Source of the DNA: Burkholderiales bacterium 68-10
Lineage (GTDB): Bacteria; Pseudomonadota; Gammaproteobacteria; Burkholderiales; Burkholderiaceae_C
NCBI GenBank assembly: GCA_001897615.1
Contig: MKTG01000071.1
Coordinates: forward strand, 144,886-182,797
Reading direction: 5' to 3'
DNA length: 37,912 nucleotides
Shown: one piece after another, positions 25,136-33,323 of the stretch
How positions within the stretch are numbered: position 1 is the first letter of the stretch
How the letters are laid out: each line of letters begins with the position of its first letter
The notes under the pieces: model-generated
Databases searched by the model: none
Seen by the model: only the letters and a program-made list of their open reading frames with translations
Told to the model about the DNA's origin: nothing
Program-made: the position numbers and the translations under genes

Positions 25136-25927
25136 ATGACCAAGATGCCCACCCGCCGCCAGGTGCTGGCCCTGTCGGCCCTGCTGGCACCGACGCTGAC
25201 CGGCCCGGCATGGGCGCAGGACGACAAGGCCTGTGCGCTGGTGTTCGTGCACGGCAAATGGGGCAACACGCAGTACGTGGGATTTTTCACGCGCCGCCTG
25301 GAGCCGTACTGCAAGGTGCGCGTGCCCGAGGCGCCGTGGTCGCTGCGCCGCGGCTACGACGCGCCCTATTCGCGCGCGCTCGACGACATGGCGGCCGAGG
25401 TGAAGGCGCTGCGAGATCAGGGCTACCGCCGCGTGCTGGTGGGCGGCCACAGCTTCGGCGCCAACGCCGCCATGGCCTACATGGCCCGGGTGGGCGACGC
25501 CGATGGCGTGGTGGCGGTGGCGCCCGGCCATGCGCCAGCGGCGATGTATGCGCGCGGCATCGGCAAGGACGCGGTGGACAAGGCGCGCCAGTTGGTGCAG
25601 GCCGGCCAGGGCAGCGAGACCCTGACGATGGAGGATCTCAACCAGGGCCAGCGCAAGAGTGTGCGCATGTCGGCCGAGGTGCTGTGGAGCTACTTCGACC
25701 CCGAGGGGCTGGGCCACATGCCGGCCAGTGCGGCGGCCTTCAAGAAGCCGGTGCCCCTGCTGTGGGTGGTGGGCACGGCCGACCCGATCTACCGCGGTGG
25801 CGAGGAATTCGCATTCCGGCGTGCGCCGCCCCACCCGGCCAGCCAGTACCTGGTGTATTCCGGCGGCCACGGCGACATCGAGCAGACCGCCGAGCCGGTG
25901 CTTGCCTGGCTGAAAGCGCTGCCCTGA
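25136..25927 (+). CDS. Exported alpha/beta hydrolase
   Basis: The 263-residue product begins MTKMPTRRQVLALSALLAP with an Arg-Arg pair and ends its signal near PAWA-QDD; the RR may indicate Tat export, but the motif is incomplete. The mature enzyme has LVFVHGKWGN near its start, the nucleophile elbow GGHSFGANAAMAYMA, an acid in VVGTADPIYRGGEE, and His in YSGGHGDIEQT, a complete triad for a serine hydrolase. ATG 25136 is supported by AGAAGGAGAA upstream; an in-frame start at 25067 would overlap the permease and lacks a signal at its N-terminus. Coding together with a nucleobase permease hints at release of a substrate from a larger molecule, but this is speculative. It converges with the adenosyltransferase gene, 10 bases apart. 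Confidence 0.8.
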   Translation: MTKMPTRRQVLALSALLAPTLTGPAWAQDDKACALVFVHGKWGNTQYVGFFTRRLEPYCKVRVPEAPWSLRRGYDAPYSRALDDMAAEVKALRDQGYRRVLVGGHSFGANAAMAYMARVGDADGVVAVAPGHAPAAMYARGIGKDAVDKARQLVQAGQGSETLTMEDLNQGQRKSVRMSAEVLWSYFDPEGLGHMPASAAAFKKPVPLLWVVGTADPIYRGGEEFAFRRAPPHPASQYLVYSGGHGDIEQTAEPVLAWLKALP

Positions 25928-25937
25928 GCGGGATCGA

Positions 25938-26519
25938 TCAGCCCTCGGCCGACGCGCGCGCCAGCCGCTCGCTCTTCCAGTACACCTCGTCGCCCACGCT
26001 GCCGTCGGGCCGGTAGCGGTTGAGCACGCGCGAGAGCACGAACAGTAGGTCCGACAGGCGGTTCAGGTACTGGCGCGGCGCGGCGCGCAGCGGCTCCTGC
26101 TGGCCGAGCGCCACCACGGCGCGCTCGGCGCGGCGCGCCACGGTGCGGCACACATGGGCCTGGCAGGCGGCGCGGGTGCCCGCCGGCAGGATGAATTCCT
26201 CCAGCCGGGGCAGCGCGGCGTTGTGCTGCGCCAGCGCGGTGTCCAGCTGCGCCAGCGCCTCGTCCTTGAGCAGCTCGAAGCCGGGCATGGCCAGCTCGCC
26301 GCCCAGGTTGAACAGCTGGTGCTGGATGTCGATGAGCAGCTCGCGCACGGCCGGCGGCAGCTCTTCGCACAGCAGCAGGCCGATGTGGCTGTTGAGCTCG
26401 TCCACGTCGCCCATGGCCTGCGGGCGGCCGCTGGCCTTGGACACGCGGGTGTTGTCGCCCAGGCCGGTGGTGCCGTCGTCGCCGGTGCGGGTGGCGATCT
26501 GGGTCAGGCGCTTGCCCAT
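25938..26519 (-). CDS. Cob(I)alamin adenosyltransferase, PduO/MMAB type
   Basis: This enzyme (193 aa) transfers the adenosyl group of ATP to cob(I)alamin, making coenzyme B12. The N-terminal TRTGDDGTTGLGDNTRVSK is the ATP-binding signature of the PduO/MMAB family. GDVDELNSHIG, ACQAHVCRTVARRAERAVV and LNRLSDLLFVLSRVLNR complete the helical bundle. ATG 26519 is the natural start, 10 bases downstream of the aroQ stop on the minus strand, so it ends an aroE-aroQ-adenosyltransferase run. It is not the CobO type, which lacks this N-terminal sequence. Presence suggests use of adenosylcobalamin; no B12-dependent enzyme lies in the window. Confidence 0.92.
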   Translation of the reverse strand: MGKRLTQIATRTGDDGTTGLGDNTRVSKASGRPQAMGDVDELNSHIGLLLCEELPPAVRELLIDIQHQLFNLGGELAMPGFELLKDEALAQLDTALAQHNAALPRLEEFILPAGTRAACQAHVCRTVARRAERAVVALGQQEPLRAAPRQYLNRLSDLLFVLSRVLNRYRPDGSVGDEVYWKSERLARASAEG

Positions 26520-26524
26520 GGCTG

Positions 26525-26556
26525 GTTTCTCACTTTTTGATAGCTGCTTGCGCTTG
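26525..26556 (-). repeat. Dispersed element at the 3' end of aroQ (copy E)
   Basis: On the coding strand the copy reads CAAGCGCAAGCAGCTATC then AAAAAGTGAGAAAC. It supplies the last eight residues of AroQ (QAQAAIKK), the TGA stop, and bases running toward the next start. It shares core and orientation with copies B, C and H. Confidence 0.85.
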
Positions 26557-26979
26557 CCCCGCCAGCGCGCGCAGCCCCAGCAGATAAGAATCGACGCCAA
26601 AGCCGCAGATCTGCCCGCGCGCGATGTCGGCGATGAAGGAGCGGTGGCGGAACGGCTCGCGCGCGTGGATGTTGCTCATGTGCACCTCGACGATCGGGCA
26701 CTTCAGGATGGCCAGCGCGTCGCGGATGGCGATGCTGGTGTGCGTCCAGGCGCCGGCGTTGATCAGCACGCCGTCCACCGCGTCGCGGTGCGCCTGGTGG
26801 ATGCGCTCGCACAGGGCGCCTTCGTGGTTGCTCTGGAAGCACTCGATCGTGACGCCCAGCTCGCCGGCCAGCTGCCGCAGCGCGGCGTCGATGTCCGCCA
26901 GCGTGGCCGTGCCGTAGTGGCCCGGGTCGCGCTGGCCGAACATGTTCAGGTTGATGCCGTGCAGGACGAGGAGGTTCAT
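26530..26979 (-). CDS. aroQ: 3-dehydroquinate dehydratase, type II
   Basis: AroQ (149 aa) dehydrates 3-dehydroquinate in the shikimate pathway and works as a dodecamer. [19 protein letters not shown], with the catalytic Tyr at GHYG, is the N-terminal signature; [33 protein letters not shown] and [18 protein letters not shown] carry the substrate-binding and His residues. ATG 26979 is chosen because the family starts there; the ORF extends upstream without support. The C-terminal QAQAAIKK is encoded by the dispersed repeat. The aroE stop lies 14 bases upstream on the same strand, so the two shikimate genes are joined. Confidence 0.95.
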   Translation of the reverse strand: MNLLVLHGINLNMFGQRDPGHYGTATLADIDAALRQLAGELGVTIECFQSNHEGALCERIHQAHRDAVDGVLINAGAWTHTSIAIRDALAILKCPIVEVHMSNIHAREPFRHRSFIADIARGQICGFGVDSYLLGLRALAGQAQAAIKK

Positions 26980-26993
26980 GGCGCCATTGTGAA

Positions 26994-27833
26994 TCACGCC
27001 AGCGGCACCGTCAGCCGCGCCAGCGCCTCGCGCGTGTCGGGGCGCACGCCGCGCCACGCGGCAAAGGCCTCGGCCGCCTGCTCGACCAGCATGCCCACGC
27101 CGTCGGCCAACCGCGCGCAGCCAGCTTGGCGCGCCAGACGCAGGAAAGGCGTCAGGCCCTTGCCGTAGACCATGTCGTAGGCCAGCGCGCCGGGCGCGAA
27201 CGCCCCCGCGGGCACGGCCGGAGCCTGGCCATCCAGGCTGGCCGAGGTGGCGTTGATGACGACATCGAACGCCCCCTGCGTGCCCAGCGCCGCCAAGCCG
27301 CAGCCCACCAGTGGCACGCCGCCGAGGTGCGGCGCCAGCTCGGCCGCCAGCGCCTCGGCCTTGTCGGCGGTGCGGTTGGCGATGACGATCCGCGCCGCGC
27401 CGGCGCGCGCGATCGGCCGCACGGCGCCGCGCGTGGCGCCGCCGGCGCCCAGCAGCAGCACGCGCCGGCCGGCCAGCGGCAGGCCCAGGTTGACCTCGAT
27501 GTCGCGCACCAGGCCGATGCCGTCGGTGTTGCGTGCCTCGATGCGTCCGCCCTCGAAGCTCAGGGTGTTGGCAGCGCCGGCCAGGCGGGCGTCCTCGCTG
27601 GCGCTGTCGGCAACGGCCAGCGCGGCCAGCTTGAAGGGCAGGGTGACGTTCATGCCGCGCCCGCCGGCGGCGCGGAAGGCGGCCAGCGCGCGCTCGAAGC
27701 CGCCCGGCTCGGCGCCGCCATCGATGGCTTCGTACACCATGTCCTGCCCGGTGGCCTGGGCAAACAGGCCGTGGATGAAGGGCGACTTGCTGTGGGCGAT
27801 GGGGTGGCCGATGACGGCGTAACGATCAGGCAT
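26994..27833 (-). CDS. aroE: Shikimate dehydrogenase (NADP+)
   Basis: AroE (279 aa) reduces 3-dehydroshikimate to shikimate with [26 protein letters not shown] is the N-terminal substrate-binding signature; [12 protein letters not shown] carries the catalytic Lys. [18 protein letters not shown] is the Rossmann dinucleotide loop, followed by [13 protein letters not shown] (NRT for NADP). The end has [14 protein letters not shown] and [19 protein letters not shown] 27833 fits the family; a longer frame to 27917 lacks support. It heads the aroE-aroQ-adenosyltransferase run and is divergent from the thioesterase gene with 66 bases between them. Confidence 0.96.
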   Translation of the reverse strand: MPDRYAVIGHPIAHSKSPFIHGLFAQATGQDMVYEAIDGGAEPGGFERALAAFRAAGGRGMNVTLPFKLAALAVADSASEDARLAGAANTLSFEGGRIEARNTDGIGLVRDIEVNLGLPLAGRRVLLLGAGGATRGAVRPIARAGAARIVIANRTADKAEALAAELAPHLGGVPLVGCGLAALGTQGAFDVVINATSASLDGQAPAVPAGAFAPGALAYDMVYGKGLTPFLRLARQAGCARLADGVGMLVEQAAEAFAAWRGVRPDTREALARLTVPLA

Positions 27834-27899
27834 GGCGCGATGGTAGCGGGCCGGCTGCGGTAGGCTATGCGCATCGCGATCACTCCAAGGACAAGCCCC

Positions 27900-28334
27900 A
27901 TGCGCATCTGGCAGCAACCCCTATCGGTGGACATCCTGAACGCCATCAACGAAGACACGGTGGTGCGCCGCCTGGGCATCGAGTTCCTGGAGGTCGGCGA
28001 CGACTTCCTGCGCGCCCGCGTGCCGGTCAACGCCCACACGCGCCAGCCCTACGGCCTGCTGCACGGCGGCGTCAGCGTGGTGCTGGCCGAGACGCTGGGC
28101 TCCTGCGGCGCGGTCTATGCCTGCCCCGAGGGCTGGCGCGCCGTGGGCCTGGACATCAATGCCAACCACATTCGCGGCGCCACCAGCGGCTGGGTGACGG
28201 GCACCGCGCGGCCGGTGCACATCGGCCGCAGCACCCAGGTGTGGCAGATCGACATGCACAACGACGAGGGGGAGATCACCTGCGTCTCGCGTCTGACGAT
28301 GGCAGTGCTGGCGCCGCGCCCGGAATACAAATGA
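27900..28334 (+). CDS. Hotdog-fold acyl-CoA thioesterase (YdiI/PaaI type)
   Basis: The 144-residue product is a single hotdog thioesterase of the YdiI/EntH group. YGLLHGGVSVVLAETLGSCG has the HGG motif (His55) and the catalytic Glu64. VGLDINANHIRGATSGWVTG and STQVWQIDMHNDEGEITCVSRLTMAVL complete the fold. It hydrolyses acyl- or aroyl-CoA thioesters; the natural substrate is not clear. CCAAGGACAAGCCCC gives a good ribosome site before ATG 27900. A near-copy of the start (ATGCGCATC) at 27867 in the same frame is an alternative, but sits before the ribosome site. It is divergent from aroE and followed by copy F of the repeat. Confidence 0.9.
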   Translation: MRIWQQPLSVDILNAINEDTVVRRLGIEFLEVGDDFLRARVPVNAHTRQPYGLLHGGVSVVLAETLGSCGAVYACPEGWRAVGLDINANHIRGATSGWVTGTARPVHIGRSTQVWQIDMHNDEGEITCVSRLTMAVLAPRPEYK

Positions 28335-28357
28335 TTCGGGCCGCGGCGCCTGCTGGG

Positions 28358-28391
28358 CAATCGCTAATAGCTATGATTTAGATAGCGTTTG
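28358..28391 (+). repeat. Dispersed 33-bp element, intergenic copy F
   Basis: The copy reads CAATCGCTAATAGCTATG then ATTTAGATAGCGTTTG, one change from the CAAGCGC core. It sits between the thioesterase stop (28334) and the oxidase start (28455). The remainder of the 120-base gap shows only the AGGAG ribosome site of the oxidase. Confidence 0.75.
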
Positions 28392-28454
28392 GCCACTGCG
28401 CGACATATCGGGCAGCGGTTTACACTGAACGCTCAGCCACAGGAGAGCCCGCCC

Positions 28455-29882
28455 ATGAACGCCCCCGCCACCGCCCGCCACGTCCTGCCCGTAGTCAAGC
28501 CGCGCCCCGTGCCGGCGGCGCTGATCGACACGCTGAAAAGCCGCTTCGGCGCGCAGTTCTCCGACGCACAGGCGGTGCGCGAGCAGCACGGCCGCGACGA
28601 ATCGGCCTTCACCACCGTGCCGCCGCCCGCGGCCGTGGTGTTCGCCGAAAGCACGCAGGACGTGGCCGACCTGGTGCGCCTGTGCGCGCGGCACAAGGTG
28701 CCGGTGATCCCGTTCGGCGTCGGCTCCTCGCTGGAAGGGCATCTGCTGGCGGTGCAGGGCGGCATCAGCGTCGACCTGGCGCGCATGAACCGCGTGCTGT
28801 CGATCAACGCCGAGGACCTGCTGGTGACGGTGCAGCCCGGCGTGACGCGCGAGCAGCTCAACGCCGAGATCCGGGACACCGGCCTGTTCTTTCCCATCGA
28901 CCCGGGCGCCAACGCCACCCTGGGCGGCATGAGCGCCACGCGCGCCAGCGGCACCAACGCCGTGCGCTACGGCACCATGCGCGAGAACGTGCTGGCGTTG
29001 GAAGTGGTCACCGCCAGCGGCGAGGTGATCCGCACCGGCACCCGCGCGCGCAAGAGCAGCGCCGGCTACGACCTGACGCGCCTGTTCGTCGGCAGCGAAG
29101 GCACGCTGGGCGTCATCACCGAAATCACCCTGCGCCTGTACCCGCTGCCCGAGGCGGTGTCGGCCGCCATCTGCTCGTTCCCCGGCATCGCCGAGGCGGT
29201 GGCCACGGTGATCCAGACCATCCAGCTGGGCGTGCCGATCGCCCGCGTGGAGCTGCTGGACGCCCGCACCGTGGCCGCCGTCAACCGCCACAGCAACCTG
29301 AAGCTGCGCGAAGCGCCCCTGCTGCTGATGGAGTTCCACGGCTCGCCCGCCAGCGTCAAGGAGCAGGCCGAGACGGTGCAGGCGATCGCCGACGAACACG
29401 GCGGCGCCGGCTTCGAATGGGCCGACACGCCCGAGGAGCGCACCCGCCTGTGGACGGCGCGCCACAAGGCCTACTTTGCCGGCGTGCAAAGCCGCCCGGG
29501 CTGCCGCTGCATCACCACCGACGTCTGCGTGCCCATCTCGCGCCTGGCCGACGCCGTGCTGGCCAGCGTGGAAGAAGCGGACGCCAGCGGCATCCCCTAC
29601 TTCCTGGTCGGCCACGTGGGCGACGGCAACTTCCACATGGGCTACCTGATCGACCCCGACGACGATGATGAGCGCGCCCGCGCCGAACAGCTCAACCACC
29701 AGGTCGTCAGCCGCGCGCTGGCGCTGGGCGGCACCTGCACCGGCGAGCACGGCGTGGGCCTGCACAAGATGGGCTTTCTGCTCGACGAGGCCGGCGCCGG
29801 CGCGGTGGCGCTGATGCGCACCCTCAAGCAGGCGCTGGACCCGGACAACATCCTGAACCCGGGCAAGGTGCTGGCGCCCTGA
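28455..29882 (+). CDS. FAD-linked oxidase, GlcD/D-lactate dehydrogenase family
   Basis: The product (475 aa) is a two-domain flavoprotein of the GlcD/DLD group that oxidises D-2-hydroxy acids and passes electrons to the respiratory chain or cytochrome c. PFGVGSSLEGHLLA is the FAD loop. DPGANATLGGMSATRASG with NAVRYGTMRENVL follows the usual PP-loop order, and GGTCTGEHGVGLHKM near the end is the C-terminal active-site signature with metal/flavin-contacting residues. AGGAGAGCCC precedes ATG 28455. It is probably D-lactate or glycolate-like in substrate; no GlcE/GlcF partners are present, so a single-chain D-lactate dehydrogenase is the better guess. It converges with the mscS gene, 11 bases apart. 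Confidence 0.88.
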   Translation: MNAPATARHVLPVVKPRPVPAALIDTLKSRFGAQFSDAQAVREQHGRDESAFTTVPPPAAVVFAESTQDVADLVRLCARHKVPVIPFGVGSSLEGHLLAVQGGISVDLARMNRVLSINAEDLLVTVQPGVTREQLNAEIRDTGLFFPIDPGANATLGGMSATRASGTNAVRYGTMRENVLALEVVTASGEVIRTGTRARKSSAGYDLTRLFVGSEGTLGVITEITLRLYPLPEAVSAAICSFPGIAEAVATVIQTIQLGVPIARVELLDARTVAAVNRHSNLKLREAPLLLMEFHGSPASVKEQAETVQAIADEHGGAGFEWADTPEERTRLWTARHKAYFAGVQSRPGCRCITTDVCVPISRLADAVLASVEEADASGIPYFLVGHVGDGNFHMGYLIDPDDDDERARAEQLNHQVVSRALALGGTCTGEHGVGLHKMGFLLDEAGAGAVALMRTLKQALDPDNILNPGKVLAP

Positions 29883-29893
29883 GCGGGCGCTGT

Positions 29894-30523
29894 TCAGCCC
29901 GGACTGGCGGGCGGATCGCGCGGTGCCGCTTCGCTCGCTGCGTCCGCGCCAGCCATGCCGCCACGCCAGCGCCGCACCACGCGCTGGAAGAACAGCGCGT
30001 TGGGAATCTGCAGCAGGCGCCCGCCGCCATCGGCTTCCTGCAGCGTGGTGTAGAGCAGGTTGATATCCACCACGCGACCCTTGGCGCCGGGCTTTTCGGC
30101 GGTGTCGAGCACCTCCACATCGTCGCCCAGCCGGAACGGTTGCGCCACCATGATGAGCAGCGCGCAGAACAGGTTGGACAGCACGCTCCAGGCGGCAAAG
30201 AAGGCCACCGCGCCGACGGCGGCAAAGCCGGTGAAGGCGGTCCACAGCACCGAGGCCGACACACCCAGCCGCCCCAGCACCAGCAGCACCGTGGCCGTGA
30301 TGATCAGCCAGCGCAGCACGCCGCGCAGCGGCAGCACGATCTGCGGCGGCAGGCTGTAGCGCCGCGCCAGGCGCAGCACCAGGCGCTTGAGCAGCCAGTG
30401 CAGCAGCCAGGCCGCCAGCAGGATCAGGCCGGTCTGCAGCGCCGGCACCAGCACGTCCAGCCAGTCCTGCACCCAGTCGGGCAGGCTGGCGCGACGGCGG
30501 CGGAGCAGCTCGATCAGGCTCAT
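29894..30523 (-). CDS. Small mechanosensitive channel, MscS family
   Basis: The 209-residue inner-membrane protein has three hydrophobic segments (about residues 25-45, 65-85, 90-115). It then has the MscS beta domain starting VAQPFRLGDDVEVLDTAEKPG and GRVVDINLLYTTLQEADGG, and the IPNALFFQRVVRRW segment. The C-terminal vestibule cap seen in E. coli MscS (286 aa) is reduced to a short tail, so this is a small variant. It would open on membrane tension at low osmolarity. ATG 30523 (MSLIEL) is preferred; the TTG at 30532 is an alternative. The tail EAAPRDPPASPG is low complexity. Confidence 0.88.
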   Translation of the reverse strand: MSLIELLRRRRASLPDWVQDWLDVLVPALQTGLILLAAWLLHWLLKRLVLRLARRYSLPPQIVLPLRGVLRWLIITATVLLVLGRLGVSASVLWTAFTGFAAVGAVAFFAAWSVLSNLFCALLIMVAQPFRLGDDVEVLDTAEKPGAKGRVVDINLLYTTLQEADGGGRLLQIPNALFFQRVVRRWRGGMAGADAASEAAPRDPPASPG

Positions 30524-30613
30524 GGGCGGCAACGGGAAGGCATGAGGGCGGATTGGACCACAGTGTCACGCCCCATCCAACGCAGACCATTTGCCCGACC
30601 AGCGCGCTTCTGA

Positions 30614-30646
30614 CAAGCGCAAATAGCTACTGTTTTAATAGTGATT
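30614..30646 (+). repeat. Dispersed 33-bp element, intergenic copy G
   Basis: The copy reads CAAGCGCAAATAGCTACTG then TTTTAATAGTGATT. It lies in the 211-base gap between mscS and the CsgG-like gene. The same gap holds a perfect GCCGGGC/GCCCGGC dyad (30675-30681 and 30690-30696) about 40 bases after the CsgG-like stop. It could end that transcript, but it lacks a T run. Confidence 0.8.
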
Positions 30647-30734
30647 GCATTCGGCCGCGAAGGTCCCTGGAAGGGCCGGGCGTGGTTCAGCCCGGCGGCC
30701 CCCGGCTTGGCAGGCCGCCCGGATCGGGCACCGC

Positions 30735-31655
30735 TCAGCGGCGGCGTGCCGGTGCGCTCTTGGGCGCCGTGCTCTTGGGCGCGTTCTCTGGCGTGTAGGT
30801 CTGGCTCGGCGCCGTGCCGCCATCCACGCCCAGCCGGCCACCGCCGCCCAGGCCCTGGCCCTGCACGCTCTGCGCGCGGTAGTTGCGCAGGCTGCGCACC
30901 ATCTGGTTGAAGGCATCCATGAAGGCGGCGGTGATCACCTTGCCCTGGGGGGTGTTGGTGTAGCCGCCCAGGCCGGCGCCGGCGCGGCCGCCGAACAGGC
31001 CGCCGAACAGGTTCAGGTCGGTCTTGGAGGCGCTGCCTTCGGACGCCGCCACCTGCACGCCCGAGCGGTTGTCCACCAGGGTCAGCATGGCGCTGGCCTC
31101 GCGCGTCTGCAGGCCGCCACCGATGGCGGCGACGGCACGACCGCTGCCACCGCCGATGAGACCGCCCAGCACGCCGCCGATGCCGCCGGCGTTGTCGGCG
31201 CTGAAGACGATTTCGGGCGACAGCGCGTAGTCGGAGGCCACCATCTGGCCCCGGCCGAAGTTGCTGCCGCCGCGCATCTCGCCCGACTGCATCAGCTCGC
31301 GCTCGCGGTTCATGGCGCGCATGCCGGCGGCGCCGCGCTCGACCACCACGAAGCAGTTGGATTGCTGCACCAGCAGGCGCAGCAGGTTGGCGGTGGGCGG
31401 CAGCTTGTATTCACCGGTCAGGATGGTGTACCAGCCGGCGGTCTGGTTCTCGACCAGCGAGACGGTGCCCAGCGGCGACGCGCACTTTTCCAGCGCCGTG
31501 TTCTCGCCCGAGGTGGCGGCGCCAGCGGCGCTGCCGGTGGCCACGGTCTTGGCCTCGGGGCTGCCCATCTTCATGCTGGTGGTTTCGCAGCCGGCCAGCA
31601 GCAGCGCCGTGCCCGTCGCGGCGATCAGGGCCAGTTTCCGTTTGTTGTTCGACAT
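30735..31655 (-). CDS. CsgG/HfaB-family outer-membrane lipoprotein
   Basis: The 306-residue lipoprotein has LLLAGC with Cys23 as the lipidated residue. KCASPLGTVSLVEN, a TILTGEYKLPPTANLLRLLVQQSNCFVVVERGAAG stretch, then SDYALSPEIVFSADN and a Gly-rich GGIGGVLGGLIGGGSGRAV segment, are consistent with the CsgG/HfaB fold, which forms nonameric channels in the outer membrane for curli or holdfast anchoring. The C-terminus is Gly/Ser/Pro-rich. A ribosome site AGGAGAGAGCAC precedes ATG 31655. The FlgO-like and unknown lipoprotein genes lie upstream on the same strand, 186 bases away. No curlin-like subunit gene (csgA/B) is seen nearby, so the cargo is unknown. Confidence 0.82.
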   Translation of the reverse strand: MSNNKRKLALIAATGTALLLAGCETTSMKMGSPEAKTVATGSAAGAATSGENTALEKCASPLGTVSLVENQTAGWYTILTGEYKLPPTANLLRLLVQQSNCFVVVERGAAGMRAMNRERELMQSGEMRGGSNFGRGQMVASDYALSPEIVFSADNAGGIGGVLGGLIGGGSGRAVAAIGGGLQTREASAMLTLVDNRSGVQVAASEGSASKTDLNLFGGLFGGRAGAGLGGYTNTPQGKVITAAFMDAFNQMVRSLRNYRAQSVQGQGLGGGGRLGVDGGTAPSQTYTPENAPKSTAPKSAPARRR

Positions 31656-31727
31656 GTGCTCTCTCCTGTGAATGGATGGCGTCCTGGTGCCCCTGCACGC
31701 GCGCAGGGCGTCCGGTCGCTCGGCGCC

Positions 31728-31756
31728 ATCATAAATCGGAGACGGTCGCATGAAAC
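31728..31756 (-). promoter_or_regulatory. Possible promoter of the CsgG-like gene
   Basis: On the minus strand TATGAT (31733-31728) makes a good -10 and GTTTCA (31756-31751), 17 bases earlier, a weak -35. It lies 73 bases upstream of the CsgG-like start, in the 186-base gap after the FlgO-like gene. This suggests that the CsgG-like gene can be transcribed separately. A perfect GC dyad, GGCGCGG-g-CCGCGCC at 31813-31827, sits just after the FlgO-like stop. Confidence 0.3.
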
Positions 31757-31841
31757 CGCGGCCTTGCGGAGCGCAGCGGCCAACGGCGCGCCGCAGGAAG
31801 GTGGACGCACACGGCGCGGGCCGCGCCCGGGCCGGCGTGCG

Positions 31842-32414
31842 TCAGCGGAACGACGGTTCCTGCAGCAGGCGCTGCACGTCGCGGTCGTTGGGCAGGGCGT
31901 AGTCATGACCGCGCAGGATGCGGCTGTCTTCGGTGCGCACCAGCTTGATGCTGACGTAGGTGTAGTCGGAGGCGGGCGAATAGGTGCCCACCAGCACCAC
32001 GGCGGCGTTCTGGCTGCGCGCGATGTCGCGCAGCTCGCGCGACAGCAGCAGCTCGCCCGTGCCTTCGCGCACGAACAATTCGCCGCGCAGCTTGACTTCC
32101 TTCACGTTGAAGCCTTGTGCCGCCATGTGCGAGGCGTATTGCTCCGACAGGGTGCGGCCCAGCGGCGCCGAGCGCGTGAGGTTGTTGACATTGACCACCG
32201 TGGCCACCAGCACCGGGCCGCCGGCCAGGGTATCGGCCGGCAATCCGTCGACCAGCTTGCCGACGGCGGCACGGCCGCTGTCGAGAAACGCGCTTTGCGC
32301 GGCGGACTCGTAGCTTGGGCCGGCACGGCGGGCCGGCGCCGGCTCGCCGAAGCTCGAGCAGCCGGCCAGCGACGCCAGCACCAGCGACAGGGCAAGGGAC
32401 GCGTACCTCCTCAT
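31842..32414 (-). CDS. FlgO-domain lipoprotein
   Basis: The product (190 aa) is a lipoprotein, SLAGC with Cys19. The mature part includes LVDGLPADTLAGGPVLVATVVNVNNL, LGRTLSEQYASHMAAQGFNVKEVKLRGELFVREGTGELLLSRELRDIA, and AVVLVGTYSPASDYTYVSIKLV, matching the FlgO-domain family first described in Vibrio for outer-membrane flagellar proteins. No other flagellar gene is in the window, so a flagellar role is not supported here. It overlaps the preceding lipoprotein stop by 4 bases (ATGA), so it is translationally coupled to it. Confidence 0.85.
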   Translation of the reverse strand: MRRYASLALSLVLASLAGCSSFGEPAPARRAGPSYESAAQSAFLDSGRAAVGKLVDGLPADTLAGGPVLVATVVNVNNLTRSAPLGRTLSEQYASHMAAQGFNVKEVKLRGELFVREGTGELLLSRELRDIARSQNAAVVLVGTYSPASDYTYVSIKLVRTEDSRILRGHDYALPNDRDVQRLLQEPSFR

Positions 32415-33163
32415 GACACCACCTTCAGGTTGACGGCCTTGTAACCGGGCGCGGAGCGCAGGAACAGCGGTGCGTCGACGTTCTCGAGGTAATACACGTC
32501 GGTCTTGCGGCTGACGAAGCGACCGCGGTTGCTCACCGTGGTGGTCAGGATCAGTTCGGTGTTGGTGGGGCCGCCCGTGTACACGCTGGCGCCGTAGTCG
32601 GCCGCCGCCGCCAGGCCCAGGGTGGCGAACAGCTTGGCGTCGAGGTGCTCCAGCCGCAGGCCGTAGGCGGCCATCAGGCCGGCAGCCAGCACGGTGAACT
32701 GGCCCGGCACGAAGTGCGGGCGCGGGCTGTCGTGGCGCACCACCTGGGTCTGGTAGGTGACCTCCAGCGCGTCCAGGTCGCGGCAGGCGGGCGTGGCGGC
32801 GCAGGCCTGCGTCTGCCATGCCACGGCGGCCGCCTGGTCAGGCTGCATGTAGACCGTCTGGCCGCTTTGCACCAGCTTGGTGATCAGGAACTCGCGAAAG
32901 CCGCGATCGAACTGGGACGGGTTGGCCGGCAGACCCACCACCATCGGGGTGTTGGCCGGCACCTGAGCGCTCTTCAGCGAGGCCAGGGTCTGCGTGACCA
33001 CGTCGTTGGACAGCAGTTCCCAGTGGCCCGCCGAGCGCACCTTGGGCTGGACGGTGAGGTCGAAGTTCTCGGCCAGGGGAATGGGCGCCTTGGTGGCGCA
33101 GCCCGGCAGGGCGGCCACGCCGGCCGCCAGCACGAGCGCGCTGATGCGCAGTGAACGCTTCAT
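32411..33163 (-). CDS. Lipoprotein of unknown function, first of the three-gene set
   Basis: I do not recognise a named family. The 250-residue product starts with a lipoprotein signal (MKRSLRISALVLAAGVAALP, then GCATKAP, Cys22). The mature protein has FDLTVQPKVRSAGHWELLSNDVVTQTLAS, TPMVVGLPANPSQFDRGFREFLITKLVQSG, two Cys (QACAATPAC), a hydrophobic segment FTVLAAGLMAAYGLRLEH, and LILTTTVSNRGRFVSRKTDVYYLENVD, ending APGYKAVNLKVVS. The last third looks like a beta-rich domain. GAGGAGAAACC is a strong ribosome site before ATG 33163. It shares a 4-base overlap with the FlgO-like gene and lies upstream of a CsgG-like gene; a common outer-membrane assembly is plausible. Confidence 0.85.
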   Translation of the reverse strand: MKRSLRISALVLAAGVAALPGCATKAPIPLAENFDLTVQPKVRSAGHWELLSNDVVTQTLASLKSAQVPANTPMVVGLPANPSQFDRGFREFLITKLVQSGQTVYMQPDQAAAVAWQTQACAATPACRDLDALEVTYQTQVVRHDSPRPHFVPGQFTVLAAGLMAAYGLRLEHLDAKLFATLGLAAAADYGASVYTGGPTNTELILTTTVSNRGRFVSRKTDVYYLENVDAPLFLRSAPGYKAVNLKVVS

Positions 33164-33310
33164 GGTTTCTCCTCGAACAGGTGCAATGCCATGCCGCAGG
33201 AAGCGGCCAGCCGATTGAGTCATTTGAATACATTTTGCGCACTCTGTTGAAGCGACACAACAAGAAGCCGCGCCAAGTGCATCAGGAAGTCAGGATTTGT
33301 TGTTTTTGTT

Positions 33311-33323
33311 CACACGTCGTGTG
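33311..33323. promoter_or_regulatory. Perfect 13-bp palindrome upstream of the lipoprotein set
   Basis: CACACG-T-CGTGTG at 33311-33323 is a perfect dyad, following a T-rich stretch (TTGTTTTTGTT), about 150 bases upstream of ATG 33163. The 283-base gap 33164-33446 is AT-richer than the rest of the window, contains no gene I can support, and must carry the promoter of the minus-strand lipoprotein set. It could be an operator. Confidence 0.35.

Noticed and set aside
28371-30590. Minus-strand open frame of 739 residues
   Set aside because: Antisense to the FAD oxidase and out of frame with mscS, with low-complexity His/Gly/Gln-rich translation; no motif seen.
30675-30696. Terminator after the CsgG-like gene
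   Set aside because: A perfect 7-bp dyad without a T run on the minus strand, so only noted under the neighbouring repeat.
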